Positions 1 through 7,634 are shown, numbered from the stretch's first letter. The stretch: 18,086 nt of DNA from Lachnoclostridium sp. UBA3320 (GCA_002361175.1 DESG01000069.1:1-18086); one strand, 5' to 3'. A program made the numbers and translations. The notes: generated by a model not told the origin, from the letters alone.

Positions 1-1
1 C

Positions 2-3000
2 TCAAAAGTTGTAAAGTGGTGTAAGAGTTACTATGTAACGACTAATGTGTATATCAAAGAAATGAGTAAAGGTGGAAACCCTGACACTGATGTTATGCAG
101 CCATTCGAAGCTGAAAATGCAGTAGGATTGATGGCACACCAGTATACGACTAAATCAACAGGTTCTGGATACTGGGCAATTAATATTTCACTGTCTGGAG
201 AAAAATTAAAGGATTACTTAGACAAATCAGAGAATGGAATTACATTAGTTGTATATGAGGAAATCCATGAAGGGACGATGGATGGAAAGAGGGTTGCACT
301 GGAAAACAACCTGTATAATGAGTCACAAAGTGTCCATATACCAAAAATTAAAAGCACTGTGGAAGAGGATAAGGTTAGTGGGCTTCACTACACATTATCC
401 GAAGGTAAATGGATATGTGACAATGACGAATGTGTAATCTATGCCTGTGATGGATGTGGAAAAGAGTTTCATAGCGAGGAAGAGGCAGCAGATCATTTAT
501 ATGACTGCAGGGAAGGTGACAGCTACACCTGTACAAGTGGTGTGTTTAACAGCAAGGCAGAAGCAGAGGCACATGTAGCACCTGTGTATGAGTGCAATAA
601 CTGTGGATTACATTTTTCCGATGAAAGTGATGTACAGGCACATGTCAATGGCAAATGCAGGGATGCAGCAGTTGTCAGGGCAACACAGCTTGTCAGGGAT
701 GAAGATAATAATGTAGTGAACGAACTGTGGTATGCATGCAGTGCATGTGGGGCACAGTTTAAGACAAGCAAGGAGTGTTTAGACCATATCAATGGGTCTG
801 ATACCTGCTATAATTATACCAACATTAATGCAGCACATAATTCATACAGCAACATCAATGCAGGGGTTACAGATACTGTAAGCTACAGCAATTTAATACC
901 AGGCAAGAAATACAGGATACAGGGTAAGATTTACAATACTGAAACGAAAGAACCAGCATTAACAGAAAAGGAAGAGGAGATTACTTCTTCAAAGACATTT
1001 ATTCCTATGGCATCACAGGGTTCTGTAAAACTGGATTTTGAATTTGACGGCACATATCTGGCAGGGCATAAGTATGCAGTTTACACAGAAATCCTTCTTG
1101 TAGATGCAAGATATGATACAACAACAGCATCAACTATAAATAATCCTGTGCTGATAACAAAACATAATGAAAATTTGGATGATAAGGAAGAGGCTTTCTA
1201 TATCCCGAAAGTTTCTACATCTGCAAAGGATTATTATACACAGACGAATGTGACAAAAGCAGACAGCACAACAACCATAGTGGATGATGTGACATTTGAG
1301 GGGTTAAATACCACAGATAAATACTGTATTAAAGGTATTATCATGGACAAAGAAACAAGGGAACCTCTTGTACTTGCTGATGGCAGCAGTGCTGAAGCAT
1401 CAACTGGTGAATTCCAGGTTGATAAATCAACAGATGGAGGAAGAGGATATGGTACAAAGCAGTTAAGGTTTACATTCAGTACGACTGATTTGGAAGGAAA
1501 GACATTAGTTGTCTTTGAAAAGCTGTATCTGGTGAGAGGAAACAAAGAAACTCTGATTGGACAGCACACAGAAATCATGGACGAAAAACAGACCACACAT
1601 GTTCCGAAGATGAGGACATATGCTTATGACATGGAAACAGGTGAACAGACTGCAGGTGCTGATAATTCAGTAACAATTGTTGACAGGGTTGTTATGGAAA
1701 ACCTTGTCAAAGGCAAAAGATATAAACTGGAAGCAAAGCTGGTGGACCCTGCTACTGGAAAAGTGCTGCAGGATGTGAATGGGCATGATATCACTGGAAC
1801 TTTAGATATGTACGAGAACAGATATAATGAGTTTACAGCATCAACATCTGGCAGGACAGAAAGGACTGTTAAATTTGTATTTGATGGTTCAAACATGGCA
1901 GGCAAATCAGTAGTTGTACATGAAACATTATATATGGAAGACACCACAGGTTCATTCAGTGTGATTGCACAGCACTGCCCACTTCCAAATTTAAACAATA
2001 CAGAAGGGGAAGATTTGGATTACAGGAACCAGAGGATTGACTTCCCAGGGATTTCAACATCTGCAAAAGATGCCATTACAGGCACAGAATTTACTAAGGA
2101 CAGCGAAACTGCAACAATCATAGATACAGTTACTTACAACAACCTGACTGCAGGGTTAGAGTATAAGTTGGTAGGTTCTATCTACGATTTGAAACATAAG
2201 ACACTTTTGGCTGACACATTTAATGATACATTCACATCAACAAAATACTTTATGCCAGATGCAACTGGCAATGGCACAGTGGATTTATCATTTACATTCA
2301 ATACAAAAGATATGGCAGGCAACACATTTGTTGTGTATGAAGAACTGTACTTAAATGAGAAGAAAATTGCAGAGCATAAAGACCCGACTGATTTGAAACA
2401 GACATTTAAGATACCAACCATTAAGACTTCTGCTGTATCCGAGGATATTGGGTTAAAAATGACAATGGCAGATAAGGATGCTGTCATCATAGATACAGTT
2501 ACTTACAAAAACTTAATTGAGGACAGAGAATATAAAGTGACTGGCAAACTGATGGATAAGAACACAGGAAAACCTTTACTTGATGCACAGGAAGAAGAGA
2601 TTACTGGCGAGACAGTATTTAAGCCAGAAACAGCAGATGGCACAGTGGAAGTGGAATTCAGGTTTGATGCTTCAAAGATGGAAGGCATGGCAGCAGTTGT
2701 ATATGAGGAATTATTCTATATGGATAAACTGGTTGCAGACCATAAGGAAATTGATGATGAAGAACAGACTGTATACTTCCCGAAAGTATGGTCACTTGCA
2801 AAAGGCAATGAGACAGATGGCACACATATCGGACCTGCTGACAGCATTATGACGATTACTGATACAGTATTCTATGAAAACCTGATTGGTGACAGGGAAT
2901 ACCATATCGCTGGTGTAGTCATGGATGCAGATACAGGGAAACCTGCCATTGATGCCAATGGTGATGAGGTAAGGGAAGAAAAGACATTTACAACTGCACA

Positions 3001-4162
3001 TCCTGATGCAGATGCCAAAAGCAAAGCAGTCAGTGGTTCAGAAGATATGGTATTTACCTTCGATGCAACTGGTATGAGGGGTAAGACACTGGTAATTTAT
3101 GAACACATTTATTACCATAAAACCACAACATCTTATTTGGATTACGAGGTTGGAAAACATACAGAGCAAAAAGATGAGGCACAGATGATACACATACCTG
3201 AAATTGGTACAACTGCTTGGGATTCAGAGACAAGACACCATATTACCAAGGCAGATGATGATGCAACCATCATTGATACTGTAGCTTATAAGAACCTTGT
3301 ACCAGGACATGAATATACACTGGATGCATACTTGGTTGACTTAGATACAGGTGGAGAAGTGGCAGTTGATGATTATGATATGGAAATCAAAGGGACAACT
3401 ACATTTGTTCCAAAAGATTGGGAAGGGACTGTTGATGTAAGGTTTGATAATTATGAAATTACAAGCCTTGCAGGGCATACACTGGTAGCTTTCGAGTATC
3501 TTTACTACAAAGAAACATTGATTGAACACCATGATAATCCAGAAGACGAAGCGCAGACAATCCATATACCAAGGATTGCAACACATGCAGGCAACTTTGA
3601 ATCTGATTCAAGCAATGCAAATGCAGAGGCTTATGTCAATGTAGTGGATGAAATCGAATACTGGAACTTAGTGCCAGGGCTTGAATATACAGCAGTAGGT
3701 ATTATCATCAATAAAGAAACAGGGCAGCCTGCAAGGGATGCTGAGAAAAAATATATCAAAGGCACAACAACATTTACCCCTGATACTGCAGATGGCACAA
3801 CAGAAGTTGTATTTACATTCAATGCAGAGGGGATGGAAGAAACTGATTTAGTGGTGTTTGAGGAAATCTTCTACCAAGGCGACTTGTATGAAAGGAAGAG
3901 TGTTGCAGAGCATAGTGACTTGATGGATGAAGAACAGTCAGTTTCCATACCAAAGATTAAAACAGACATGTCTGATGCAAAGACTGGGTTAAAGCTGGCA
4001 AATGCAGAAACTGAGATGAGATTACATGACACTGTAAGATACAGTGGGTTTGTTATGTATACTCCTTCTATTTTTATTCTATTTTTCAAAAATCTTTATT
4101 TTAAACAATATTATCTGGAATTATACAAAGTTGTTGAAGTAAATAAACAATATGTGATATAA
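2..4162 (+). CDS. VaFE-repeat surface protein, 5' partial and 3' truncated
   Basis: The frame is open from base 2, so the true start lies outside the window; the GTG at 47 is only the first internal start-like codon. Counting from 47, the protein has about eight full repeats of 120-150 residues starting near residues 100, 386, 519, 666, 789, 911, 1050 and 1174. Each holds a TsAKD-like lysine, a D-T-V-x-Y-x-N-L segment, an LVVYEEL or LVAFEYL strand with its Glu, and an EQxVxIPK end. This is the VaFE pattern, a family of stalk-like surface adhesins stabilised by Lys-Asn/Asp isopeptide bonds. Residues 134-254 carry zinc-finger-like motifs inside the first repeat. A ninth repeat stops after about residue 1334 and is followed by 37 unrelated hydrophobic residues. 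No LPxTG sorting signal is present, so the product is probably not wall-anchored. Such proteins often sit beside conjugation genes in clostridial elements. Confidence 0.88.
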   Translation, partial: SKVVKWCKSYYVTTNVYIKEMSKGGNPDTDVMQPFEAENAVGLMAHQYTTKSTGSGYWAINISLSGEKLKDYLDKSENGITLVVYEEIHEGTMDGKRVALENNLYNESQSVHIPKIKSTVEEDKVSGLHYTLSEGKWICDNDECVIYACDGCGKEFHSEEEAADHLYDCREGDSYTCTSGVFNSKAEAEAHVAPVYECNNCGLHFSDESDVQAHVNGKCRDAAVVRATQLVRDEDNNVVNELWYACSACGAQFKTSKECLDHINGSDTCYNYTNINAAHNSYSNINAGVTDTVSYSNLIPGKKYRIQGKIYNTETKEPALTEKEEEITSSKTFIPMASQGSVKLDFEFDGTYLAGHKYAVYTEILLVDARYDTTTASTINNPVLITKHNENLDDKEEAFYIPKVSTSAKDYYTQTNVTKADSTTTIVDDVTFEGLNTTDKYCIKGIIMDKETREPLVLADGSSAEASTGEFQVDKSTDGGRGYGTKQLRFTFSTTDLEGKTLVVFEKLYLVRGNKETLIGQHTEIMDEKQTTHVPKMRTYAYDMETGEQTAGADNSVTIVDRVVMENLVKGKRYKLEAKLVDPATGKVLQDVNGHDITGTLDMYENRYNEFTASTSGRTERTVKFVFDGSNMAGKSVVVHETLYMEDTTGSFSVIAQHCPLPNLNNTEGEDLDYRNQRIDFPGISTSAKDAITGTEFTKDSETATIIDTVTYNNLTAGLEYKLVGSIYDLKHKTLLADTFNDTFTSTKYFMPDATGNGTVDLSFTFNTKDMAGNTFVVYEELYLNEKKIAEHKDPTDLKQTFKIPTIKTSAVSEDIGLKMTMADKDAVIIDTVTYKNLIEDREYKVTGKLMDKNTGKPLLDAQEEEITGETVFKPETADGTVEVEFRFDASKMEGMAAVVYEELFYMDKLVADHKEIDDEEQTVYFPKVWSLAKGNETDGTHIGPADSIMTITDTVFYENLIGDREYHIAGVVMDADTGKPAIDANGDEVREEKTFTTAHPDADAKSKAVSGSEDMVFTFDATGMRGKTLVIYEHIYYHKTTTSYLDYEVGKHTEQKDEAQMIHIPEIGTTAWDSETRHHITKADDDATIIDTVAYKNLVPGHEYTLDAYLVDLDTGGEVAVDDYDMEIKGTTTFVPKDWEGTVDVRFDNYEITSLAGHTLVAFEYLYYKETLIEHHDNPEDEAQTIHIPRIATHAGNFESDSSNANAEAYVNVVDEIEYWNLVPGLEYTAVGIIINKETGQPARDAEKKYIKGTTTFTPDTADGTTEVVFTFNAEGMEETDLVVFEEIFYQGDLYERKSVAEHSDLMDEEQSVSIPKIKTDMSDAKTGLKLANAETEMRLHDTVRYSGFVMYTPSIFILFFKNLYFKQYYLELYKVVEVNKQYVI
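446..808 (+). other. CCHC zinc-finger-like cluster within the VaFE protein
   Basis: Three motifs follow the pattern C-x2-C-x12-H-x3to6-C: C134/C137/H150/C154, C183/C186/H199/C204 and C231/C234/H247/C254 (numbered from the codon at 47). A fourth, at C162 to H176, keeps the aromatic, first Cys, Phe and His positions but lacks the second Cys. Each intact motif has an aromatic residue two before the first Cys, Gly right after the second Cys, and Phe three further on, as in classical fingers. The cluster interrupts the first VaFE repeat between its IPKIKST strand and its TDTVSY strand. Metal binding is inferred from spacing only. Confidence 0.7.
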
Positions 4163-4163
4163 T
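4134..4163 (+). promoter_or_regulatory. promoter for the small-gene triplet
   Basis: TTGAAG at 4134-4139, an 18-base spacer, and TATAAT at 4158-4163 preceded by TGA (extended -10). It overlaps the stop codon of the truncated surface-protein gene and lies about 90 bases ahead of the first small gene. The broken gene and the triplet are therefore probably separate transcription units. Confidence 0.55.
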
Positions 4164-4255
4164 AAAAATATGTTTTATAGGTTATATCCATCTATGAGAG
4201 TTTTGGATGGTATAGAAATTTAATGATTTATTTAGAAGCAAATATAAGAGGTGAG

Positions 4256-4417
4256 ATGATGAAGGAACAATACATGGAAGATGACAGGATTATTGAAATT
4301 TCTGAAGAAGTTAGGAACATGTCTGAGGAAGAGGTTGACAGGCAAATCGCAATCCTCGAAGCCGAAGCAAGAAAAGAGGCTGAAAATATTCCAAAGCCTG
4401 ATTTGATGCAAGTTTGA
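4256..4417 (+). CDS. small acidic protein, copy 1 of 3
   Basis: This encodes 53 residues starting MMKEQYMEDDRIIEI. I chose ATG 4256 (or 4259) because AGAGGTG at 4248-4253 lies just ahead of it and because copy 2 has the same double ATG with the same leader; the frame is open further upstream to 4223 but that start lacks a ribosome site. The core reads roughly [I/V]-x-E-I-x-x-x-[V/I]-x-N-M-S-E-E-E-x-x-x-x-I-A-I-L-E and is followed by an Arg/Glu-rich helix ending in LP or IP. It is probably a short helical protein. I do not recognise a function; there is no signal peptide or membrane segment. Similar short proteins with an NMSEEE..I..LE signature occur in clostridial accessory regions, which is recollection and not a database result. 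Confidence 0.75.
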   Translation: MMKEQYMEDDRIIEISEEVRNMSEEEVDRQIAILEAEARKEAENIPKPDLMQV

Positions 4418-4468
4418 TTTGCACAAAGAAAATCAGCAGAAATTATAAAAAAATTTCAGGGAGGTAAG

Positions 4469-4639
4469 ATGATGAAAGAGCAGTATATGGAAGATGACAG
4501 AATTGTTGAGATCCCAGACTACATTAAGAATATGTCAGAAGAAGAAAGAAAAAGGCAAATCGCAATTTTGGAGGAGGCTGGAAGAAAGGAAGCAGAACAT
4601 CTTCCAGAAATGAAACCTTTGCTTGGAATCCAAATTTGA
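4469..4639 (+). CDS. small acidic protein, copy 2 of 3
   Basis: This encodes 56 residues. The start is the double ATG at 4469/4472, preceded by a strong GGGAGGTAAG ribosome site. The first 13 residues match copy 1 except for one I-to-V change, and the nucleotide identity extends into the ribosome site, so copies 1 and 2 look like a fairly recent tandem duplication. The conserved core is EIPDYIKNMSEEERKRQIAI, then LEEAGRKEAEHLPE. The tail is more hydrophobic than in copy 1. The gene lies 51 bases after copy 1 in the same presumed transcript. Function unknown. Confidence 0.75.
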   Translation: MMKEQYMEDDRIVEIPDYIKNMSEEERKRQIAILEEAGRKEAEHLPEMKPLLGIQI

Positions 4640-4717
4640 GAGGATTCTGTTAATTGAAAAACATGATTAACAGGTATTGTTTGATGGGATGTCTGTTATT
4701 CTTCAGGAGGTGACATA

Positions 4718-4876
4718 ATGAATAATGCAGTTTATGTAATTGATGATCATTTCGAGATACCAGAGTATGTTAAAAACATGTCCAGTGAAGAAAGAAAAAA
4801 GTTGATTGCAATTTTGGAAGAAGCCGACAGAAGAGAAGGAGAAAATCTGCCAGAACTCACTTGGCCGACAATTTAG
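4718..4876 (+). CDS. small acidic protein, copy 3 of 3
   Basis: This encodes 52 residues from ATG 4718, preceded by CAGGAGGTGA at 4705-4713. It keeps the EIPEYVKNMSSEERKKLIAI core and LEEADRREGENLPEL end, but its first 12 residues (MNNAVYVIDDHF) differ from copies 1 and 2. It is therefore the older or more diverged paralog. A terminator follows 20 bases downstream and closes the unit. The variable N-terminus on a constant helical core suggests different partners for the copies, which is inference. Confidence 0.75.
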   Translation: MNNAVYVIDDHFEIPEYVKNMSSEERKKLIAILEEADRREGENLPELTWPTI

Positions 4877-4896
4877 ACTGAAAATATCAATTAAAT

Positions 4897-4940
4897 AAAA
4901 CAGACTGAGGAAGAGGATTTCTTGGCCTGTTTTTGTTGTT
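4897..4940 (+). terminator. Rho-independent terminator after the small-gene triplet
   Basis: AAAACAG at 4897-4903 pairs with CTGTTTT at 4927-4933. The stem continues inward with C-G, wobble and A-T pairs to a loop near 4912-4918, and the T-rich run TTTTTGTTGTTT follows. One A-C mismatch and three G-T wobbles weaken it. Confidence 0.55.
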
Positions 4941-5052
4941 TAAAAAATTCTGTATGATTTTAATGAGTTGAAATATAAATCTGATTTAAGAGCTGCGATC
5001 AGAATGTGCCTGCAACCCACACAAAGCAATTTTTACAGATTAGATAAAAAGT

Positions 5053-5082
5053 GTGACATAAATCTGCTGCCCGATATATTAT
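5053..5082 (+). promoter_or_regulatory. possible promoter
   Basis: GTGACA at 5053-5058, an 18-base spacer, and TATTAT at 5077-5082. Transcription would start near 5089, just before the hairpin at 5104-5118 and the long inverted repeat. It is close enough to consensus to note but not strong. Confidence 0.3.
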
Positions 5083-5127
5083 GCAGGTATAGTGAAACCT
5101 GTATTTGAAGTCTTCAAAACCCCTCAT

Positions 5128-5279
5128 CCTCCTCTTTTTTCTTATCTTCATCTATCTGATGATACAGGTTATCATTACCCTTCTTCTGCTGATATTTTCC
5201 ATCTGTGCATGTGCATCAAAAATTTTTGTTGGACAGAAAGAGGTAAAAATGTATTAAAAATTGAAGAAAGAAGAGGAGG
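5128..5279. repeat. 16-bp long-range inverted repeat
   Basis: The pyrimidine tract CCTCCTCTTTTTTCTT (5128-5143) can pair over all 16 positions with AAGAAAGAAGAGGAGG (5264-5279), with one G-T wobble. The arms are 120 bases apart. In RNA this would close a large loop and hide the AGGAGG-like purine tract. The biased composition makes chance more likely than for a mixed-sequence stem. Confidence 0.5.
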
Positions 5280-5520
5280 GATTGGGGTAGCTGTAAGATG
5301 TTATAGATATGAAGGTTTCATAAGTGTATTACCAAAGTGCGGAAGCCAGATATGGATAGTGCAAAAATATTGTACAAATGAAAGGCTGGTCTGATATCTG
5401 CATTAGTTTTATTTATTTTTCTGGAGAGGCTTTTTCTTTTTTGCTAAAACTTGGTACAAAATAAAATCTGGTAATATAAAAACAGAGCAGCCAATAAAAT
5501 AAAATGGAGGAATAGTAATT

Positions 5521-5916
5521 ATGGTTAAAGATGAAAATAATAATGTTACAGATGGGCAGGTAAAGATTTATAATGATACTGTGCTTTTGTATGAAATGGG
5601 ATGCTGTTATGGGGAGATGTTGTATATTTTGAACAAATGGGGAGACAGCCCGACCAGATATCCAGAGAGTTTACCAATAAAGTCTTTTACAAATGTCTTT
5701 ATGAAGGCTGCAAGTATTGGGATACCAGAAAAACTGCACAGACGTCTGGGACAGATGTTTGCACATATAGATACTGATGACTGGTCAGAATCATATGATA
5801 AGCTGCTTCCCGTGGAGAAAAGGATGTTTTTTGTATGGGGAAGGTGTGGTATAAAAATAGACCATCTTGAAAAAGAGTACCAGGACAGGTGCAGCAATGA
5901 CACAGATGCCAGATAA
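5521..5916 (+). CDS. hypothetical protein, 131 residues
   Basis: The start ATG 5521 is supported by TGGAGGAA at 5505-5512. The product is soluble, with no signal peptide or membrane helix. It opens with a polar stretch (MVKDENNNVTDGQVKIY), then a Cys-containing segment (EMGCCYGEMLYILNKWG), and a mixed helical region to the end. I do not recognise the family. It stands alone, between the non-coding leader region and a strong terminator at 6027-6072, and it converges with the leftward gene ending at 6247. Paired Cys at residues 28-29 and a single Cys in WGRCGI are not arranged like a known metal site. Confidence 0.65.
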   Translation: MVKDENNNVTDGQVKIYNDTVLLYEMGCCYGEMLYILNKWGDSPTRYPESLPIKSFTNVFMKAASIGIPEKLHRRLGQMFAHIDTDDWSESYDKLLPVEKRMFFVWGRCGIKIDHLEKEYQDRCSNDTDAR

Positions 5917-6246
5917 AGAAAAACAGGATAATACCATGCTGTACATACATATTTTATGTGTTACAGGCTGCTTTTAATAATATATGGTGTGTGCAGCAGG
6001 TATCCTGCCTGTATTGGCAATTTTATAAATAACTGCATTTTGGGATTATATGGATAAAATGCAGTTATTTTTGTGTATATAAAGATACAGTGGTGTTTCC
6101 CTGTATAATTGCCAGTTTTTACATATATGGCAGTGCCTGTTGCAATCCGCTTATATGTTATGGTGTCCTCTTCTGGCTTTTAGTATGGCCTCAAAATATA
6201 TGGTTTCTGTTCACATGGCAAAAAACTGTTACATGGGATACAGTGA
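5917..6246. other. intergenic region between convergent genes
   Basis: It holds the terminator at 6027-6072 and nothing else I can support. Two overlapping rightward frames here (6090 and 6140) lack ribosome sites and lie against the tail of the leftward gene, so I treat them as chance. Confidence 0.5.
6027..6072 (+). terminator. strong Rho-independent terminator between convergent genes
   Basis: A perfect 15-bp stem pairs AAATAACTGCATTTT (6027-6041) with AAAATGCAGTTATTT (6056-6070) around a 14-base loop. T residues follow on the + strand. The A/T-rich stem ends may also let it stop leftward transcripts from the gene ending at 6247. Confidence 0.8.
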
Positions 6247-6957
6247 TTATTTTATCGCAATTTTTTCAATCTGCTCTAAGGCCTGTATGTTGTCAATATT
6301 TAACAGGATTCCCAGTATATCTATGCAGCCAAAAGCTGGCAGGACTGGTCGGCTGGCTGATACAGCAATATTGTATAATGCTTCATTATCTTTGCTTTCT
6401 CTGATTGCAAAATAACCATTTTCATCACCATTAATTTCATTATAGTTAAAAGTCTGCCCGATGATATTGTGTCTGTATAAATTTTCAGATTCAGAAAAAG
6501 TTCTTTTCACTGCAAAATAGCATCCATGGCAGCAGTTTTCGGTAGTCCATTGCTGATGGTCTGCAATTAAATAACAAGTATCTGCATTTCCAAAATAACT
6601 GTCAAAACCACTACAGCCATCTGAATGCAAAAGTAATTCTGCCAGTTCCATAGTTTTGTTGTGGTTCAGTGGCATTTTGCTGGAAACAAAACCAGAGTAT
6701 GCAATATTATTTTGTTCCAGATATGTCTGGATGCAGTCTGCTGTTTTTTCATATAAACAGTTCTGTATTGATTCCAGCATTTTCTTTGTTTCTTCATCTG
6801 CTAATTTTCCTCTGAATGAAATGGAATAAATATTATCATCATCCATAATTTCAAATTTGTAAGATGAAAACTTGTCTTTGTCCTGCTGCATGGTGCTTTC
6901 TGCTGAATCGTCCACCTGTGTGCCTGTGATATTTTTGTTTAAATTTTTTTGATTCAT
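6247..6957 (-). CDS. hypothetical protein, divergent to the XRE regulator
   Basis: This encodes 236 residues. The frame is open up to 7035, but ATG 6957 is the likely start because AAGGAGG lies just ahead of it; the 26 upstream residues look like untranslated leader. The first 45 residues are polar and Asn/Gln/Asp-rich, hence probably disordered. A compact domain follows, with a YKFEIMDDDNIYSISFRG strand pair, a long helix near residues 55-80 and a Cys/His-rich part (NCCHGCYF). There is no signal peptide or membrane helix. I do not recognise the family. Its promoter overlaps a palindrome that also occurs at the promoter of the adjacent XRE gene, so it is probably the main target of that repressor. 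Confidence 0.7.
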   Translation of the reverse strand: MNQKNLNKNITGTQVDDSAESTMQQDKDKFSSYKFEIMDDDNIYSISFRGKLADEETKKMLESIQNCLYEKTADCIQTYLEQNNIAYSGFVSSKMPLNHNKTMELAELLLHSDGCSGFDSYFGNADTCYLIADHQQWTTENCCHGCYFAVKRTFSESENLYRHNIIGQTFNYNEINGDENGYFAIRESKDNEALYNIAVSASRPVLPAFGCIDILGILLNIDNIQALEQIEKIAIK

Positions 6958-7055
6958 AATTAAATCCTCCTTTTTGTTTTTGGTATGAAAAAGCATATCA
7001 CTTGCACCATGTCTTTTATTTTTGCAAAAATGCATGAAAAGGATATGTGCTATCG

Positions 7056-7080
7056 CTCCAGTATGCCTGTGGGACTGGAG
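7056..7080 (-). promoter_or_regulatory. leader hairpin of the divergent gene
   Basis: CTCCAGT (7056-7062) pairs perfectly with ACTGGAG (7074-7080) around an 11-base loop. It falls in the 5' leader of the leftward transcript predicted to start near 7111. It has no T run in either direction, so it is not a standard terminator. Confidence 0.4.
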
Positions 7081-7117
7081 AATTTATAATTGGCATTGTA
7101 ACAGATGTTTTCAATCA

Positions 7118-7145
7118 ATTATAACATTTTGTTGAATTAAATCAA
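7118..7145 (-). promoter_or_regulatory. leftward promoter overlapping operator 1
   Basis: On the minus strand, TTGATT (7145-7140), a 16-base spacer, and a perfect TATAAT (7123-7118). The -35 box lies inside the palindrome at 7131-7146. This would drive the gene at 6247-6957 with a start near 7111. Confidence 0.6.
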
Positions 7146-7146
7146 C
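7131..7146. promoter_or_regulatory. operator 1 for the XRE repressor
   Basis: GTTGAATTAAATCAAC: GTTGA and TCAAC arms around a 6-base A/T centre. The same arms and spacing recur at 7174-7189. It covers the -35 box of the leftward promoter. Binding by the adjacent XRE protein is inferred from position and symmetry. Confidence 0.65.
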
Positions 7147-7155
7147 GAAACGAGG

Positions 7156-7184
7156 TTAAAATGTGGCATTTATGTTGATATAAT
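7156..7184 (+). promoter_or_regulatory. rightward promoter of the XRE gene
   Basis: TTAAAA (7156-7161), a 17-base spacer, and TATAAT (7179-7184) preceded by TGA (extended -10). The -10 box lies inside operator 2, so a bound repressor would shut off its own gene. Confidence 0.6.
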
Positions 7185-7189
7185 TCAAC
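7174..7189. promoter_or_regulatory. operator 2 for the XRE repressor
   Basis: GTTGATATAATTCAAC: arms identical to operator 1, also with a 6-base A/T centre. The two centres are 43 bp apart, about four helical turns, which would allow dimers on the same face to interact. Confidence 0.65.
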
Positions 7190-7213
7190 AACGCAGAAAG
7201 GATGGTAATTTAT

Positions 7214-7552
7214 ATGATGGATGTTAAGTTATGTCTAGAGGAAACTGGAAAAAGAATTATGGATCGTCGAAAAAAACTTGGACTGACACAGGAACAATTA
7301 GCAGAAAAGTGTGAATTGACAACACAGGCAGTTAGCTATTTTGAAGCTGGAAAACGAGCCATGCGGCCAGAGAATTTAATGAAGCTCGCAATAGGTTTGG
7401 GTGTTAGTACAGATTATTTGCTAACAGGTGACATCATTGACAAGGACAAACTGCTGCTGTCTGAAAAGTTAGGCAAGCTTAATCCGAAAGAAGTAAGGCT
7501 TATTGAAAGTATCATTGATGAATGCATAGAGTTATATCATAGGGATGCATGA
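7214..7552 (+). CDS. XRE-family transcriptional repressor
   Basis: I place the start at ATG 7214 (or 7217), because AGAAAGGATGG at 7195-7205 sits at the right distance; the upstream ATG at 7202 overlaps that ribosome site. The product is about 112 residues. An HTH_XRE domain spans roughly residues 10-70: a first helix with GKRIMDRRKKLGLTQEQLAEKCELT, the recognition helix around TTQAVSYFEAGKR, and the typical VSTDYLLTG end. The remainder is a helical tail, KLGKLNPKEVRLIESIIDECIELYH, probably for dimerisation. This size and form match single-domain element repressors of the ImmR/SinR type. It has no peptidase domain. Paired palindromes in the intergenic region suggest it represses itself and the divergent gene ending at 6247. 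Confidence 0.9.
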   Translation: MMDVKLCLEETGKRIMDRRKKLGLTQEQLAEKCELTTQAVSYFEAGKRAMRPENLMKLAIGLGVSTDYLLTGDIIDKDKLLLSEKLGKLNPKEVRLIESIIDECIELYHRDA

Positions 7553-7601
7553 TGTATAATAACAGTATGTTGTAATTCAGAAACCCTTATATGAATTGAT
7601 G

Positions 7602-7634
7602 CCAGCTGGCAGGTCTGATGTCAGCTGGTTTTGT
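7602..7634 (+). terminator. terminator after the XRE gene
   Basis: CCAGCTGGCA (7602-7611) pairs with TGTCAGCTGG (7619-7628) around a 7-base loop, with one G-T wobble, followed by TTTTGT. Confidence 0.7.

Larger units (their letters stand above)
4941..5520. other. non-coding stretch, possible structured leader
   Basis: I see no convincing gene here. The 100-codon frame starting with GTG at 5092 has no ribosome site, and its composition is not protein-like. The stretch holds a possible promoter (5053-5082), a short perfect hairpin (TTTGAAG-T-CTTCAAA, 5104-5118) and a 16-bp long-range inverted repeat (5128-5143 with 5264-5279). It leads up to the gene at 5521 without a clear terminator, so it may be a long structured leader. 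Confidence 0.4.

Noticed and set aside
5092..5394. 100-codon rightward frame starting with GTG
   Set aside because: No ribosome site, the start lies inside a putative promoter leader, and the composition is not protein-like; the inverted-repeat arms run through it.
6090..6415. Two overlapping rightward frames
   Set aside because: No ribosome sites, and they lie opposite the end of a well-supported leftward gene.
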